DNA from: Sanghuangporus weigelae
Taxonomy: Eukaryota; Basidiomycota; Agaricomycetes; Hymenochaetales; Hymenochaetaceae
Reading direction: 5' to 3'
DNA: 64,000 nucleotides
NCBI GenBank assembly: GCA_033182465.1
Contig: CP137324.1
Location: 1,364,001 to 1,428,000, forward strand
Notes under the pieces: generated by a model
The model's database searches: none
Told to the model about the DNA's origin: nothing
What the model saw: the letters and a program-made list of their open reading frames with translations, nothing else
Shown: positions 10,315 through 21,511 of the stretch, one piece after another
Position numbering within the stretch: the stretch's first letter is position 1
How the letters are laid out: every line of letters begins with the position of its first letter
Translations under genes and position numbers: made by a program

Positions 10315-12014
10315 ATGTCTCGCGTCGAGGTCATCTCAGCACAGGCTCCCATCGAGTACGAGAAAGTTCGATCCGAACCAACTCTGGTTCGATCCCAGGA
10401 GGATCTCTTTGGCAGCACTGCCGAAATATCTATTAATGGATTTCCCTCGACTTCTCCGAGCATTCCGTCATCAGTGAACGATTTGCACAATACGTGCGAA
10501 GACGTACTTATCCCTCATATGCCACCTTTACTCCGAGGGCATGCGGAGCTTCACTTGCGTAATGGTGTAATGAGAGCTTCGCGGCTCTCAGCGATGCATG
10601 AGCCGGACGCAGAAAAGGCCTTCTTTGTCGCAGATCTTAGCTATGTTTACAAGCAACATGAAAGGTGGAAGAGGTGCCTGCCGGCTATCGAGCCTTTTTA
10701 TGGTGTGTTGTATTCTTCTGTTTAAAATGTAATATTGAACTTTATCGCTAAATATTGCTGAAACATAGCCGTTAAATGCAATCCTGACCCTTATGTGCTT
10801 CGCCTTCTAGCAGCGTTAGGCACGGGTTTTGATTGCGCTTCAAACAACGAAATTTCGCGCGTTCTCGATTTGGGTATTGTCGATCCTTCACGTATTATTT
10901 TTGCCAATCCATGCAAGGCCTTGTCTTTCATTCGCAATGCTGCGAAGGCATGTGTCGAAATGATGACATTCGACAATGTCGACGAATTGCACAAAATTGC
11001 TCGTTCCCATCCCCGTGCCAAGCTTGTCGTACGGATCCTTACGGATGACTCGAAGAGTCTCTGTGCTCTTGGAACGAAGTTTGGTGCCCCGCTCGTCACA
11101 GTTCCGGGTCTTCTATCGACTGCTCGTCGTCTCAACCTGTCCGTTATTGGTGTTAGTTTCCATGTTGGAAGCGGTTGTTTCGATACATCGGCTTTCGCGG
11201 ATGCGGTGGCGCGTGCACGCACGGCATTCGATATGGGGAAAGATGCAGGTTATGATTTTACATTACTGGATGTCGGAGGTGGCTTCGAGGATGCAACCTT
11301 CGAGGCAAGCGCAAGGGTACTTTCTGAAGCGATTGACTATTACTTCCCCAATCACGAGTCGATCAGAATCATCGCAGAGCCAGGTCGCTTCTATGTGTCG
11401 AAGGCCTACCATCTTGCGGTGAATATCATTGCGAGACGTGCACCCCTGGACGAGGGAAAACGCGAAGCTCCCGTTCCCCCTGATGAAGATTCCAAAACAC
11501 CGCGTGTGATGTGTACGTGCCTGAAAATTTTTGTCCCTCCCCCTTTTCGGGTTCTTTTCTCTTGTCCCTATTATGTTTTCTCTTTTTCGGCCTTTTGCTC
11601 ACACCGGAAATTCCAGATTACATCAATGACGGGGTTTACGGATCCTTCAATTGTATCCTCTTTGATCATCAGATCGTCCATCCTCATGTGCTTTCTATGG
11701 GCGGTTCTTTCCATGTTCCTTCCACGGAACCGTTCCGCCCGTGCAGTGTATGGGGTCCAACCTGTGATTCGATTGATTGTGTCTGCCCACTAACACAATT
11801 ACCTACGAGCCTTTCCGTTGGCGACTGGCTCGTTTTTGAGAACATGGGTGCTTACACGGTTTGCGCGGCGAGCCAGTTCAATGGCTTTGAAGTTAGCAAT
11901 GTGATCTATACATCGGGCGGTGGAGCAGGGTCATTGGAAGTTAGACGTATTCTCTCGGACTTTTCCACTGCTCCCGGCGGGAGAGACTTCGGAATCGGAG
12001 GCGGAGCTGGGTAG
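10315..12014 (+). CDS. SPE1: Ornithine decarboxylase
   Basis: PLP-dependent enzyme that decarboxylates ornithine to putrescine, the first step of polyamine synthesis, in the cytosol. Three exons (10315-10702, 10769-11512, 11617-12014) total 1530 nt, or 509 residues. The PLP-binding lysine is in YAVKCNP, formed exactly across the first splice junction. Further fold III decarboxylase motifs follow: SFHVGSG, the glycine loop DVGGGFE, and AEPGRFYV. The C-terminal beta-barrel has the catalytic Cys in WGPTCDSID and the GDWLVFENMGAY motif. The N-terminal 75 residues are Ser/Pro-rich and not conserved, as in other fungal enzymes. In other fungi the enzyme is controlled by antizyme and by polyamines at the translational level; the long ATG-free leader here is compatible with translational control but does not prove it. 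Confidence 0.95.
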
Positions 12015-13249
12015 TGACAGAGGCCACGCATGGAAAGATAAAGCCGGCGGCGAATAATCACGTCCTTCCATTCGTTCTACCGAATTTTAGATTTATCCTG
12101 TATTTACGAAAAGTCATTGATTTGACGGCGTCCCGCTGACCGTGGAGTCTGTGGAATGGGGAACGGACTTTAACAAGCTTTCCTGCCATTGAGTGTTGAG
12201 TGTGAATTGTGGCTTTGCTCCTTCGCGGTGTTATCTCTCGCTCTCGATCGAGTGTGCCTGAAACGAAACTGAGCAGATGTCGAGCGTCGATCAGAAGGAT
12301 CTACCTTTTCCCCTGGAACAAAGACTCTCGCACGAGAACTCCCATCCTGTGCCCACCGAAAATCCAAAGGGACCCTATCAATGTTTTCCACTTGATCGAT
12401 GAATCATCCCATTGAATCACCGGCTTTTCGAGAATTCGCGCCTCCACTTTTCGCACCCCTTCAAACACTTAATCTTTAATTGGCCGACACTTTCATGGAA
12501 AGAAATTCGTCCTCCGAGAACACAAACGTGAACATACCGGCGAGCGCTCCCCGCGGGAGACATCTAGACGAAAGGAGAATATCATCAAATAAGTTGTTAA
12601 CGAACGAAGATGAGCGATCCATCTACTTGGCTCGTTTGCCAGACACTTGTTTCAGCGAGCCCCTGTGTGATAGGATATAGGTATGCGCCAGAAAAGAAGG
12701 GAATGCCATTTATATAGCTCGGAGAAGGGGCGTAGAAGCAGTTTCAAAGAGAAGGTGTGTTTGCATTGGTCAATACCACATAATGTCTACAACAAGGACC
12801 TCACTTGGAATATTACTCCACTCCAGCCTGCCTGGTGGCGTCGGAGTGGCCGAAATTAATTATTGAGATTTAACGCAAGGATTCCCACGTGGATGTCGGC
12901 CGTGACGAGTGACGGAAGTATTATTATTTGTGGTGTCACACGTGGTCCCGATAATACCACGCGAGCATGGTACTCCGTGCTGTACCTTCTTTTGAACGAA
13001 GTCGATCGGTCAAGTAGATCTGCGCTTATGCCGAGTCAATATTCAAGTAAATATTATCGCTATTTTTCTATTTCCATTTTGTTCTGTTGTGACCGTTCTC
13101 CGGTCATAATATCTTCTTAGCCACGCTTCACCTTCACTCTTCCCCTCCCAGATGTTTATGCCCCTCCGACAAGTGCGCTTCACTAGCGCCAATCCTTTAC
13201 ATCTGTCCCTTCACTTTTTGCTTTGATTCTCTCTCTATCTTCGACCTTC
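12015..13249. other. Intergenic region before the APSES factor
   Basis: About 1.2 kb between two genes on the same strand. Short frames at 12209-12415, 12480-12680 and 12863-13120 show no known motif and no plausible partner exons. The final 150 bases are C/T-rich, as is usual just upstream of fungal start codons. Confidence 0.5.
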
Positions 13250-15893
13250 ATGGACCCGCCTTCCCATGGCCTCCTCCAGGTATACTCCCCCTCCCCATTC
13301 GTAGGGCCACCGCAAATTATTCATAGTTGAGGTTCATCTAGGATGCTGGATCCCCGTCTGCCACGGGTCGCTTTCGCCCATATGCGAGCGCAAAGCACAG
13401 AGTGACTCGAGGACGCTATATTACCTCAAACGACAGACGCGGTTACATGTGAGCAATTCAAAATTTCCCCTCGGACTGATTCTGTGACACTCGCTCGGCG
13501 ACCAAACAGCCCGGTCTATGAATATCCCCTCAATGGCCAATGGATCATGATGGACATCGACGACGGATACATACTTTGGACCGGGATTTGGAAAGGTATG
13601 TTTTCCCGAGAAATTATGTTTGTTTCTTCCCCCGTAACCTTTCCTTGTCAGCTCTAGGAAATGCGAAAGGTAGGCGTTTATTCCCCGGCGAGGACAGCGA
13701 TGTTTAGCTAAAATCGCAAATTAATTTAGCCGACATTGTCAAGATGTTGGAGTCTCAGCCCGACCTTGCACCGCAACTCCGTCGTGTTCGTGGAGGCTAT
13801 CTGAAGATCCAAGGAACCTGGATGCCTTACGAAGTCTGTATCCGGTACAACTCCGATTAAACATGTACTAAATATCTATAATTAAATTTCTGCTTCTAGG
13901 TTGCGCTGCGCTTGGCGAGGCGGTAAGTGCAGACCCCATTGGAGATTATATTCTAGTGGAGTTATGTAATTTTTTCTCTGCAGAGTAGCATGGACGATTC
14001 GCGAGGACTTGATCCCACTGTTTGGGTATGTCTCTGGAGCTTGTCGTGCTGACCAGTGTTGATGTATCTGCAATAGACCGATGTTTCCTTCAACCTGCCT
14101 TTCCCCAGACCAACCAGGCTATGGACAGATCTTAGGGAACCAGCCAGGCAGGAGGCGTGGTCGGCGCGCTGCCGTTCCTTTGCCTTTGTCGGCAACTTTA
14201 CCTCCGCCGCAACCTTCGGACTCTGACGCTTCGCAAGCAGATAAAGGTCAGCAGACGCGACATCCTGGCCCGTCTTCCCTACCTCCTCTTTCGGCAGTGA
14301 CCTCTGAAGAGCACCACTCTCGTCTGTTATCACCATCGCAAATCGCAGGCCCGTCTGGAACACGACACGAAGATGAGACTCCTGATTTTGGCGAAAGCTC
14401 GAACATTGGACAGTATTCATTTGGCAAAATTCGTCCGCAATTTGCCTTTCGTCCTGCATTCGGACATACTTCGTCTTCCAGAGCCCCCTTTTCTACTGCG
14501 ACCTCTTACTCTACTGTTGGCTTGGAGAGTGGCCACCACCACCATGTGTCGCTCAGTCGGATGCGAGAGCCCGCGACGGAAATCACAATACATAATTCGC
14601 GCGATCGCTTTTCACCCTACCAAAGCGCTGCGCACTTGCGCCACCGCTCTGGGTCTACGCTTGGTCCCGCGATCTCAAGACCCTCTCCCGTAGACCTTCC
14701 TCCGCTTACAATTCCATCCTCGCAACCGCGTAACGCTTTCACTGAGGGCAGCTCGCGACGTGCAGCTTCGGCGTTTCCTTCAGGAGACACCGGGTTAAAT
14801 GCATCAACGCCAGCCGGCGGTTCTGCGACGATACCTGCAGCCCAGCAGACAGGACCGAGAGAGGCAATAAATCTACCACCAATAAGGGTGAATTCACCAA
14901 GCTATCCGCCTTCGGACTCGTCCCGGCGTCCTTCGCAAAGCAGCATCGAATATTCCCTGCCTCCTATATCTGCTCTTAGTAATTTCCCTCCTCCCGCCAT
15001 CAGTGGCAGCTCAAATCAACGGTTAGACTCGGCTTCCGTTTTGAAGCGCCTTGCCCTTGATGACGAAGAGGTCGGAGCATCGCGACGCGCTAGCTTCGTT
15101 TCAATTGACGAGGGTAGTCATAGAGACACCGGCGACATCGACTCGGACATGATCGGTGCCCCTACCCAAGACCAGTTGTCGAGGAGGCGCCGGTCGCTAT
15201 CTGAACCTCCGTTGCAACCGTAGGTAGCGACAATTATCTCACCTGACGTTGTGCTCATAATTATTCTCGATTGCTAAGTGATTCCTATCCGACACCACAG
15301 GTCACTGGATTGGCGACTCCCGAAGTTGATCTGAGTGCTTCGACCAGTAGTTCAGGATATGGACACACAAATGTTATTTCTGGCCAAATGAATCCTGCCC
15401 GAGGAGAACAGAGGTACTCGGATGAATGGGATCGATCCACGGCAATGCTAGTTCGAAGCTACTCATTCCGAGGTCGATACATCCAATCGCCATTGCAACT
15501 TAGAGAGGACGTAGAACTGGAAGGTCCAACTACAGAAGGGCCTTCAGGTGAAACATGTGCGTCGTTTGCGCTCTAAAAGTGAACCAGCATTTACAAGTTA
15601 CCGCAGCTCCTCCGTCTCGCACTCAAATGTCGAATGCCTTGCACGACGTAGATGTGACTAGTAGACCAAGAAAACGCTCTGCTACTGATGAAGAACAGAA
15701 TTTACATCGCCAGAATACACCAGCTCTATCGGTCGGACTCTGGCGGCCGCAAGCGCACTTGCGAACTCCTACGCCACTGGGATATAATGACAACGCACAG
15801 ACTCCGTCTGGATACACGCGCACACAACCACGAAGCCCTCTTCAGTACTCAGCCTACCGGCCCACGCCAGGAAGTCCTTTCGACCAGGAATAG
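13250..15893 (+). CDS. APSES/KilA-N domain transcription factor, Xbp1-like
   Basis: Nuclear DNA-binding protein of the APSES/KilA-N family, closest in my reading to yeast Xbp1-type repressors. It has many exons, several under 50 nt. The DNA-binding domain spans about residues 50-155: YPLNGQWIMMDIDDGYILW, then VRGGYLKIQGTWMPYEVALR, VAWTIREDLIPLFG and FPSTCLSPDQPGYG. These pieces lie in five consecutive exons whose phases all match. The rest, about 550 residues, is Ser/Pro/Gln-rich and looks disordered (for example LPPISALSNFPPPAISG). Two further introns were placed: one just before 15277 (donor GTAGGT) and one near 15550-15606 (donor GTGAAA). The ATG at 13250 opens a 10-codon first exon (MDPPSHGLLQ); other starts are possible. 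No ankyrin repeats are seen, so it is not an Mbp1/Swi4-type member. Target genes are unknown. Confidence 0.82.
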
Positions 15894-17064
15894 ACAACGC
15901 TACTGCCATTGTCAACTGTTGGAAGGACTCGGGACATTAGAGCCGCTTAGGAGCTTCCATTACCACTTCATCTCGCCAGCACAGTCGACTAAGTGAAGAC
16001 AGCTATCGACTATGAGGCTATTGGCTTCTTCCGGCCGGGTTCGACCGCAAGCCGCAAATCCTAGGTCATCGGATCCGACTCACCAATCCATTTTGTTTTC
16101 TTTTGGTCTAGCGGCCTACTGGTCATCTCGTACGTACGCCACTCAATATCCTCATGTGACGATACTATCGAATTTTCGGTATCGTCGCGGTGAAAAGCAA
16201 ACCACACCGTACAGCGAGACTTCTTCACAAGAATTGAGAAAATAAATAAATAACTTGTATCCATCGGATTCGGACTTGATATTCATGCAACTACTCTCAT
16301 TTGTACAGTCGTTCGTTCTTTGTCAGGAGTTTCAGCACCCCCAAACCCCTCATGTCTGTAGTTGACGTAGTTGTTTATTTACTCGGACATGTCATCTATT
16401 CTTCGAGTGTACCCTAACTTCCAGTGGACTGGTATAGTTTGTTCTGCAGGACCATTAGCACCAGTCTTTTGTAGCCTTTCATCCGTTCCTTTAGTAAACC
16501 GTTCAGTCCCTCCTTTCCCATTGAAAATGATTAAGTGAATAACTTATGATGCTCTGATGTTGGCATACGAAGCCTCGCCAAAGTTCCGAATCTCTCGACC
16601 GCTCATCGATCTAGGTTGTCAGATTCGCATTGTGACCTGGAAGCATCCGTCCATCTTCGTATTGTCCCGACATCACGGACTTTCAGATATCGACTTGCTT
16701 CCATTTCACAGAAATGCTCCAGCCTTATTCTTTAGCCCCAATCGGAATCGGAATCATATCTTCGAAAAGTATAAAATGGCATAATCAGAAGCTTATATAA
16801 TTTAATTACGTAAGTATGATCGACACTCACCGCCACCTGGTATGTTGCCGACCGTGCCCGTTCAGCACCCAAGCCTGCTCCTAATCGTTTCTTTGTCCAG
16901 TCTATGCTTGTGGCCTGAATTCTCAGCTCATCATTAATTTTCTGAAGAGTCTGTGGAGCCGTACAGGCCAGAGCTCTGCTCACGACGACAGTCGTACAGA
17001 GACAATACCATTGCGACCATTCAGACATCGAGAAACAGGATATCGTAATAGCAATTCAGAAATC
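15894..17064. other. Intergenic region, no gene assigned
   Basis: About 1.2 kb between two plus-strand genes. The only notable item is a minus-strand frame at 16732-17028 (98 codons) with a good GTGAGT donor in it; its start would lie only 37 bp from the start of the phosphate transporter, so I did not call it a gene. Confidence 0.45.
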
Positions 17065-20000
17065 ATGAAATTCAGGTATGTTGAGTATTCGCGCAACTTT
17101 TGGCTTTCTGGTAACATTTCGTCCAGCAACTCTCTCAAATTTAATGCTGTAGCGGACTGGTGGAATGAGTATATCGCGTGAGTCACGTTTAACGTTCGGT
17201 TTCAGTACTATTCTGATGTTGTTTGGCGGAAGTTACTCGGCATTGAAAAAACACATCTATCAGCTCGAGAAGAAACAGCAACAGAAAAGCGGAATACGTA
17301 GGCAACATTCCACAGATTTGGAGTCCAATGAAAGCTCCGCGCTCATGGGCCACGATGCATCTTCATCCACCGACCCTTACTTCATCCCCCTTCTGGAACA
17401 GGAGTTGACGAAGATTTGTAAATTCTACGAGGCGCAGGAGCGTAAATTCCTCACGGAACTTGAAGATCTGGAAGAGTTGGTTAGGATGCAAGACGAGGAA
17501 AGTGTTTCGGATCAGCGATACCTTGATGAGGATGAAGAAGAGGACGAAGACGAAGACGATGAGGGTTGGACTAGAAAATCACCGAGCCGAGAAAGGCGTC
17601 AAGGGAGAGTCTCGTCGGGTCGTAGACGCTCAGGATCTGAAGCAAGAGCACATCCGGCTCGTACGCAGCTTCTTATCTCCATCTGGTTTCCGTCACTGAC
17701 ACGTATATTAAGCTGGAATCCTGAAATCGTTGTCCCAGGAGTCAGGCACTTCAAGAATGCAGCACCGACTCAGCATGTCTTCGAACGAAGATATCCACGA
17801 CTTGGAAGCCAGTATGGCGTCACTAAGTCAGATTCCTGAGGATGACACAGTACAGACCAGCACAGGGGATTTGCGAAGATCATCACCAGCTCGTGCGAGG
17901 GCTGCTTTATCGAATATATTTAATTTTGTGAAGCCAGGTGGTAGTGTAACGTCATCACAACTCGGAAAAGAGACTATCTGGACGTCGAAGTCAAGCTACG
18001 CGTTTGATATTCGAGCACTCTTCAAAAGACGAATAACGACGCTGTATAATCAGCTCACTTCCTTGAGAGCGTATGTGGAGCTGAACTACTCTGGCTTCAG
18101 GAAAATCCTCAAGAAGTAAGACCAATTACTCATATTCATGTCCTTTTGCTCACTAAATGTCTAAGATACGACAAGGTTACGTACAACGAAGTAAGTATCA
18201 TATCTGTCTCTACCATCCCTGGCTGAAGGCTCCTGCGTTTTGTAGCTTAAGGATCATTACATGCATGACGTCGTTGAAGAAGCGTACCCGTTTCGGCAGA
18301 CAACCAAAGATCGATTAAACGACGCCATCAACCGTCTTGTTCTCCTTTATGCGAAATGCATTACTCACGGTGATGTCGCCGCCGCTGCGCGTCAGCTGAA
18401 AGTTTTCATGCGGGAACACATTGCTTGGGAAAGGGACACTGTGTGGAGAGCGATGATCAGCCAAGAACGTCACGGCGTACAGGATGGACATGTGAAGTCG
18501 CTCGGCGGACATGTCGAGGAAGAGGAGGCAGCTACATTTTCTATTCCTACCCCGCTTGGCAGACTCAGATTTCCAACAAAGGCAGTATTTCTGCTCGGAG
18601 CTCTAACTGTGTTTATTGCGCTATTGAATTCCCGTGTCTTTGCCACTACGGAAGCCAATAACTGTTTCGCAATACTCGTCTTCAGTACTATTCTGTGGGC
18701 TACTGAGGTAAGTAAATACCTTGTTATTGGATTGTTTCTTGCTGAAGGAGTTTTAGGCGATTCCATTATTCGTCACATCTATACTTGTCCCATTGCTTCT
18801 CGTTGTCTTCCGTGTTTTTATTTCTCAGGATGAAATCGGTAAACGTTTGGAAGCACACGAAGCTACGAAGTGAGTACATGTAGTTTTGGTCAAGCTGCAT
18901 ATACTGAAACACCCCAAGGTTTGTTTTCTCGCAGATGTTTTCTCCAACGATTATGCTCCTTATAGGGGGTTTCACTATTGCCTCGGCGTTAAGCAAGTCA
19001 AACATCGATCGGGTCATAATAACAAGATTGCTGAGTTTAGCGGGGACGAGACCAAATATCGTCCTTCTGGCGTTTATGGGTGTCTCGTGTTTCGCAAGCA
19101 TGTGGATTAGGTATGTAATATCTGATTCGCTGCGATTCTGTACTGACCATAATCATTTATTAAGTAACGTAGCTGCACCAACGCTATGTTTCACCCTGAT
19201 TAAAGTGTGTCTTGTAGTAGACACGAATAACGTCCTCTTCACTCAAATGCCTTCAGCCGATCCTCAGGAATTTACCTCCGAAAGCCAGCTTCGCGCCCTG
19301 TCTTATTGTAATCACCTGTTGACCTATCTGATAGTATCACGGGACGCTCATCGTCTTTTGTTTCTACTTAGATGGGAATTGCTCTGGCTGCTAACATCGG
19401 AGGCCAGAGCTCACCGATCTCTTCGCCGCAGAATCTGATCGCCCTGGACGAAATGGATGAGCCTTTAGACTGGGGTCAGTGGTTCGCTGTCGCCCTCCCG
19501 GTATCAGGCTTGTCCATATTATTCATCTGGCTGTTCCTTCTATTGAGCTACTCTCCTTCTCGCACTGTCGACGGCGAGGAGCTTGTGATCAAGGAGATAC
19601 GGCCTACTAAGGAACGCTTCACTCTGAAGCAGTATTGGGTTATGTTTATCTGCATATTCACTATTGCCCTGTGGTGCATAGAGAAGAAAATAGAAGGATT
19701 CATTGGTGACATGGGCATCATTGCAATCATCCCTATCGTCGCTTTCTTCGCTACGGGTGTATTGCGAAAGGTATGCCGTTCGGCATTTAGTGTTTGAAGC
19801 GTTCTAATTTTCTCGTGCGAAGGATGACTTCGAACAATTTCTGTGGACTGTTGTATTTTTAGCCATGGGTGGTATCGCTCTCGGTAAAGGAGTAACCAGC
19901 TCGGGCCTTTTGAATATCCTCGGGGACGGGATCAGGGACAGTATCAGCGGTCGCCCGTTAACGGCTGTTGTTCTTGCATTGACTTTCATTGTCTTGGTAG

Positions 20001-20535
20001 GTAAAGCTCGTCGCATATTTTCTTACGGAACTCTTATGTGAAGCAATGCAGATTATTTCAACGTTCATCAGTCACACCATTGCTAGCGTTCTTCTGGTGC
20101 CAATCGCCAAAGAAGTGGGGAACAATCTCCCGGGGAATCACCAACGCCTTCTAATATTTTTGACGGGCTTGGCGTGCTCGACCGGCATGGGAATGCCTGT
20201 ATCAGGTTTCCCCAATCAAACTGCGTATGTGTCGATTTCAATGACTCCCGAAATCGGGATATTTACGCGCTTTTGTTTCAGAGCTACACAAGAAGACGAT
20301 TTAGGTCACTTGTACCTGTCGAATATCGATTTCCTAAAGAATGGCGTCCCGGCGAGTATCATCTCAGCTTTAGTAAGTCAATGACATGTAGAAACTGTGC
20401 CCTATCTCTTAACCGAGCATCTCATTTAGGTCGTGGCTACCGTAGGATATGGGTTGATGCTCGCAATAGGGTACGTTAAGCTTTCTTTTCCGGTTAATTC
20501 GATTGAGTCTAATATTACATGTCACAAGCCTTTAA
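17065..20535 (+). CDS. SPX-domain low-affinity phosphate transporter (Pho87/Pho90/Pho91 type)
   Basis: Integral membrane anion transporter (SLC13/DASS fold) with an N-terminal SPX domain that senses inositol pyrophosphates. It moves phosphate across the plasma membrane (Pho87/90 type) or vacuolar membrane (Pho91 type). Exon 1 is only 11 nt (ATG at 17065); joined to the next exons it reads MKFSNSLKFNAVADWWNEYI, then YSALKKHIYQLEK, the classic SPX start. A D/E-rich loop (DEDEEEDEDEDDE) and Arg/Ser-rich linker follow, then the rest of SPX (SYAFDIRALFKRRITTLYNQ, LNYSGFRKILKK). The transporter half shows PTIMLLIGGFTIASALSKS, ASMWISNVAAPTLCFTLIKP and ANIGGQSSPISSPQN, the conserved substrate-site motif. 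The intron at about 17659-17712 (donor GTACGC) restores the frame in the linker. The last intron places the stop at 20533-20535, ending LMLAIGL, the family's usual terminus; a longer C-terminus to 20663 or 20751 is possible. Confidence 0.88.
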
Positions 20536-21511
20536 CCGATAGAATTCAGCGACCCGTTGGCGACCCCGACGATATCGGCTCGGATACATCTACTCCTGTG
20601 TCATCTCTCGGAAGGAATTACAGACACTGGATTATTTACATGTATAATTCTTTGGCTCTTTGAAGCTTTTTGGCCATTAGACGCTTGTGGATTAATTGTA
20701 GAATTTGTTTCCGGGTTTAACTCCTTGACGATCGCGACTTTTACTGGTTGAACGTTTCATAACCTCATGTTCGATAACGTGCAAACTCTAAGACTCCTCG
20801 AGTGCGCACCTCGCAATACCATCAATGCTTTTCATATAAATCACAGTACAAGGGCATACAAGGCTCATACACACAAATTACAGACTGAAACATATAAAAA
20901 ATACATGAACAATTTCGTGACGGTCGTAAAACAATTTCGTTCAAAGTTCGTAAACTTTAAGGAAGGTTTTTCTCAGCAGGGGTCAAATGTGTTAAAGTTT
21001 ATCAGTCGGTAAGGGGTCGGGTGCTAAGGAACGACCCGGGGAATGCAAAAAGTCGATGAAAGCAGATAATGCGGAGATGAGCAACGGTCATAAGCGACAT
21101 CCCTCCCGGCACGACGTCGAGCAGGGACTAAATTAAGCGACGGGAAAAGAGAACACGTCTTCTTCCTTTCAATTTCAAATTCCCCCAATTGTGTTGGTGT
21201 GGGACTATAATGGAAGGAGCGAAGTCGAAGATGATGGAAGACGCGGAGAGGACGATGAGCGGCCACAAAAGAAAGATCATTGAAACGGCGGAGCAAAGCA
21301 CCTCTCCCCTGCGATATTCAGGTTGACAAAATCAGGCGCCGCAACGCCGCAAAGAAAAAATCCGAAATTTTGAAAGAGCATAATATGCATTGCGTGAGCG
21401 TCCTTCTTCATGCCTAAGGCGGATAATTGCGGATATCGATGACGAGGGACGAGAAAACAAACTTGTGCTCGAGAATCAGAAGTATCTTGTCTCCCCCCTC
21501 GGTGGAAAATT
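20536..21511. other. Convergent intergenic region
   Basis: Nearly 1 kb between the transporter stop and the stop of the minus-strand SAM-domain gene. It should hold both 3' untranslated regions. The frame at 20767-21012 is low-complexity and not gene-like. Nothing else is recognised. Confidence 0.5.

Noticed and set aside
10375-10400. GGTTCGATCCCAGG, resembling a tRNA B box
   Set aside because: It lies inside the ornithine decarboxylase coding exon; no A box or cloverleaf partner was found.
17550-17740. Apparent frameshift in the SPX linker of the phosphate transporter
   Set aside because: A GTACGC donor near 17659 and AAG acceptor at 17712, with a CTGAC branch-like motif, restore the frame and the conserved SPX end.
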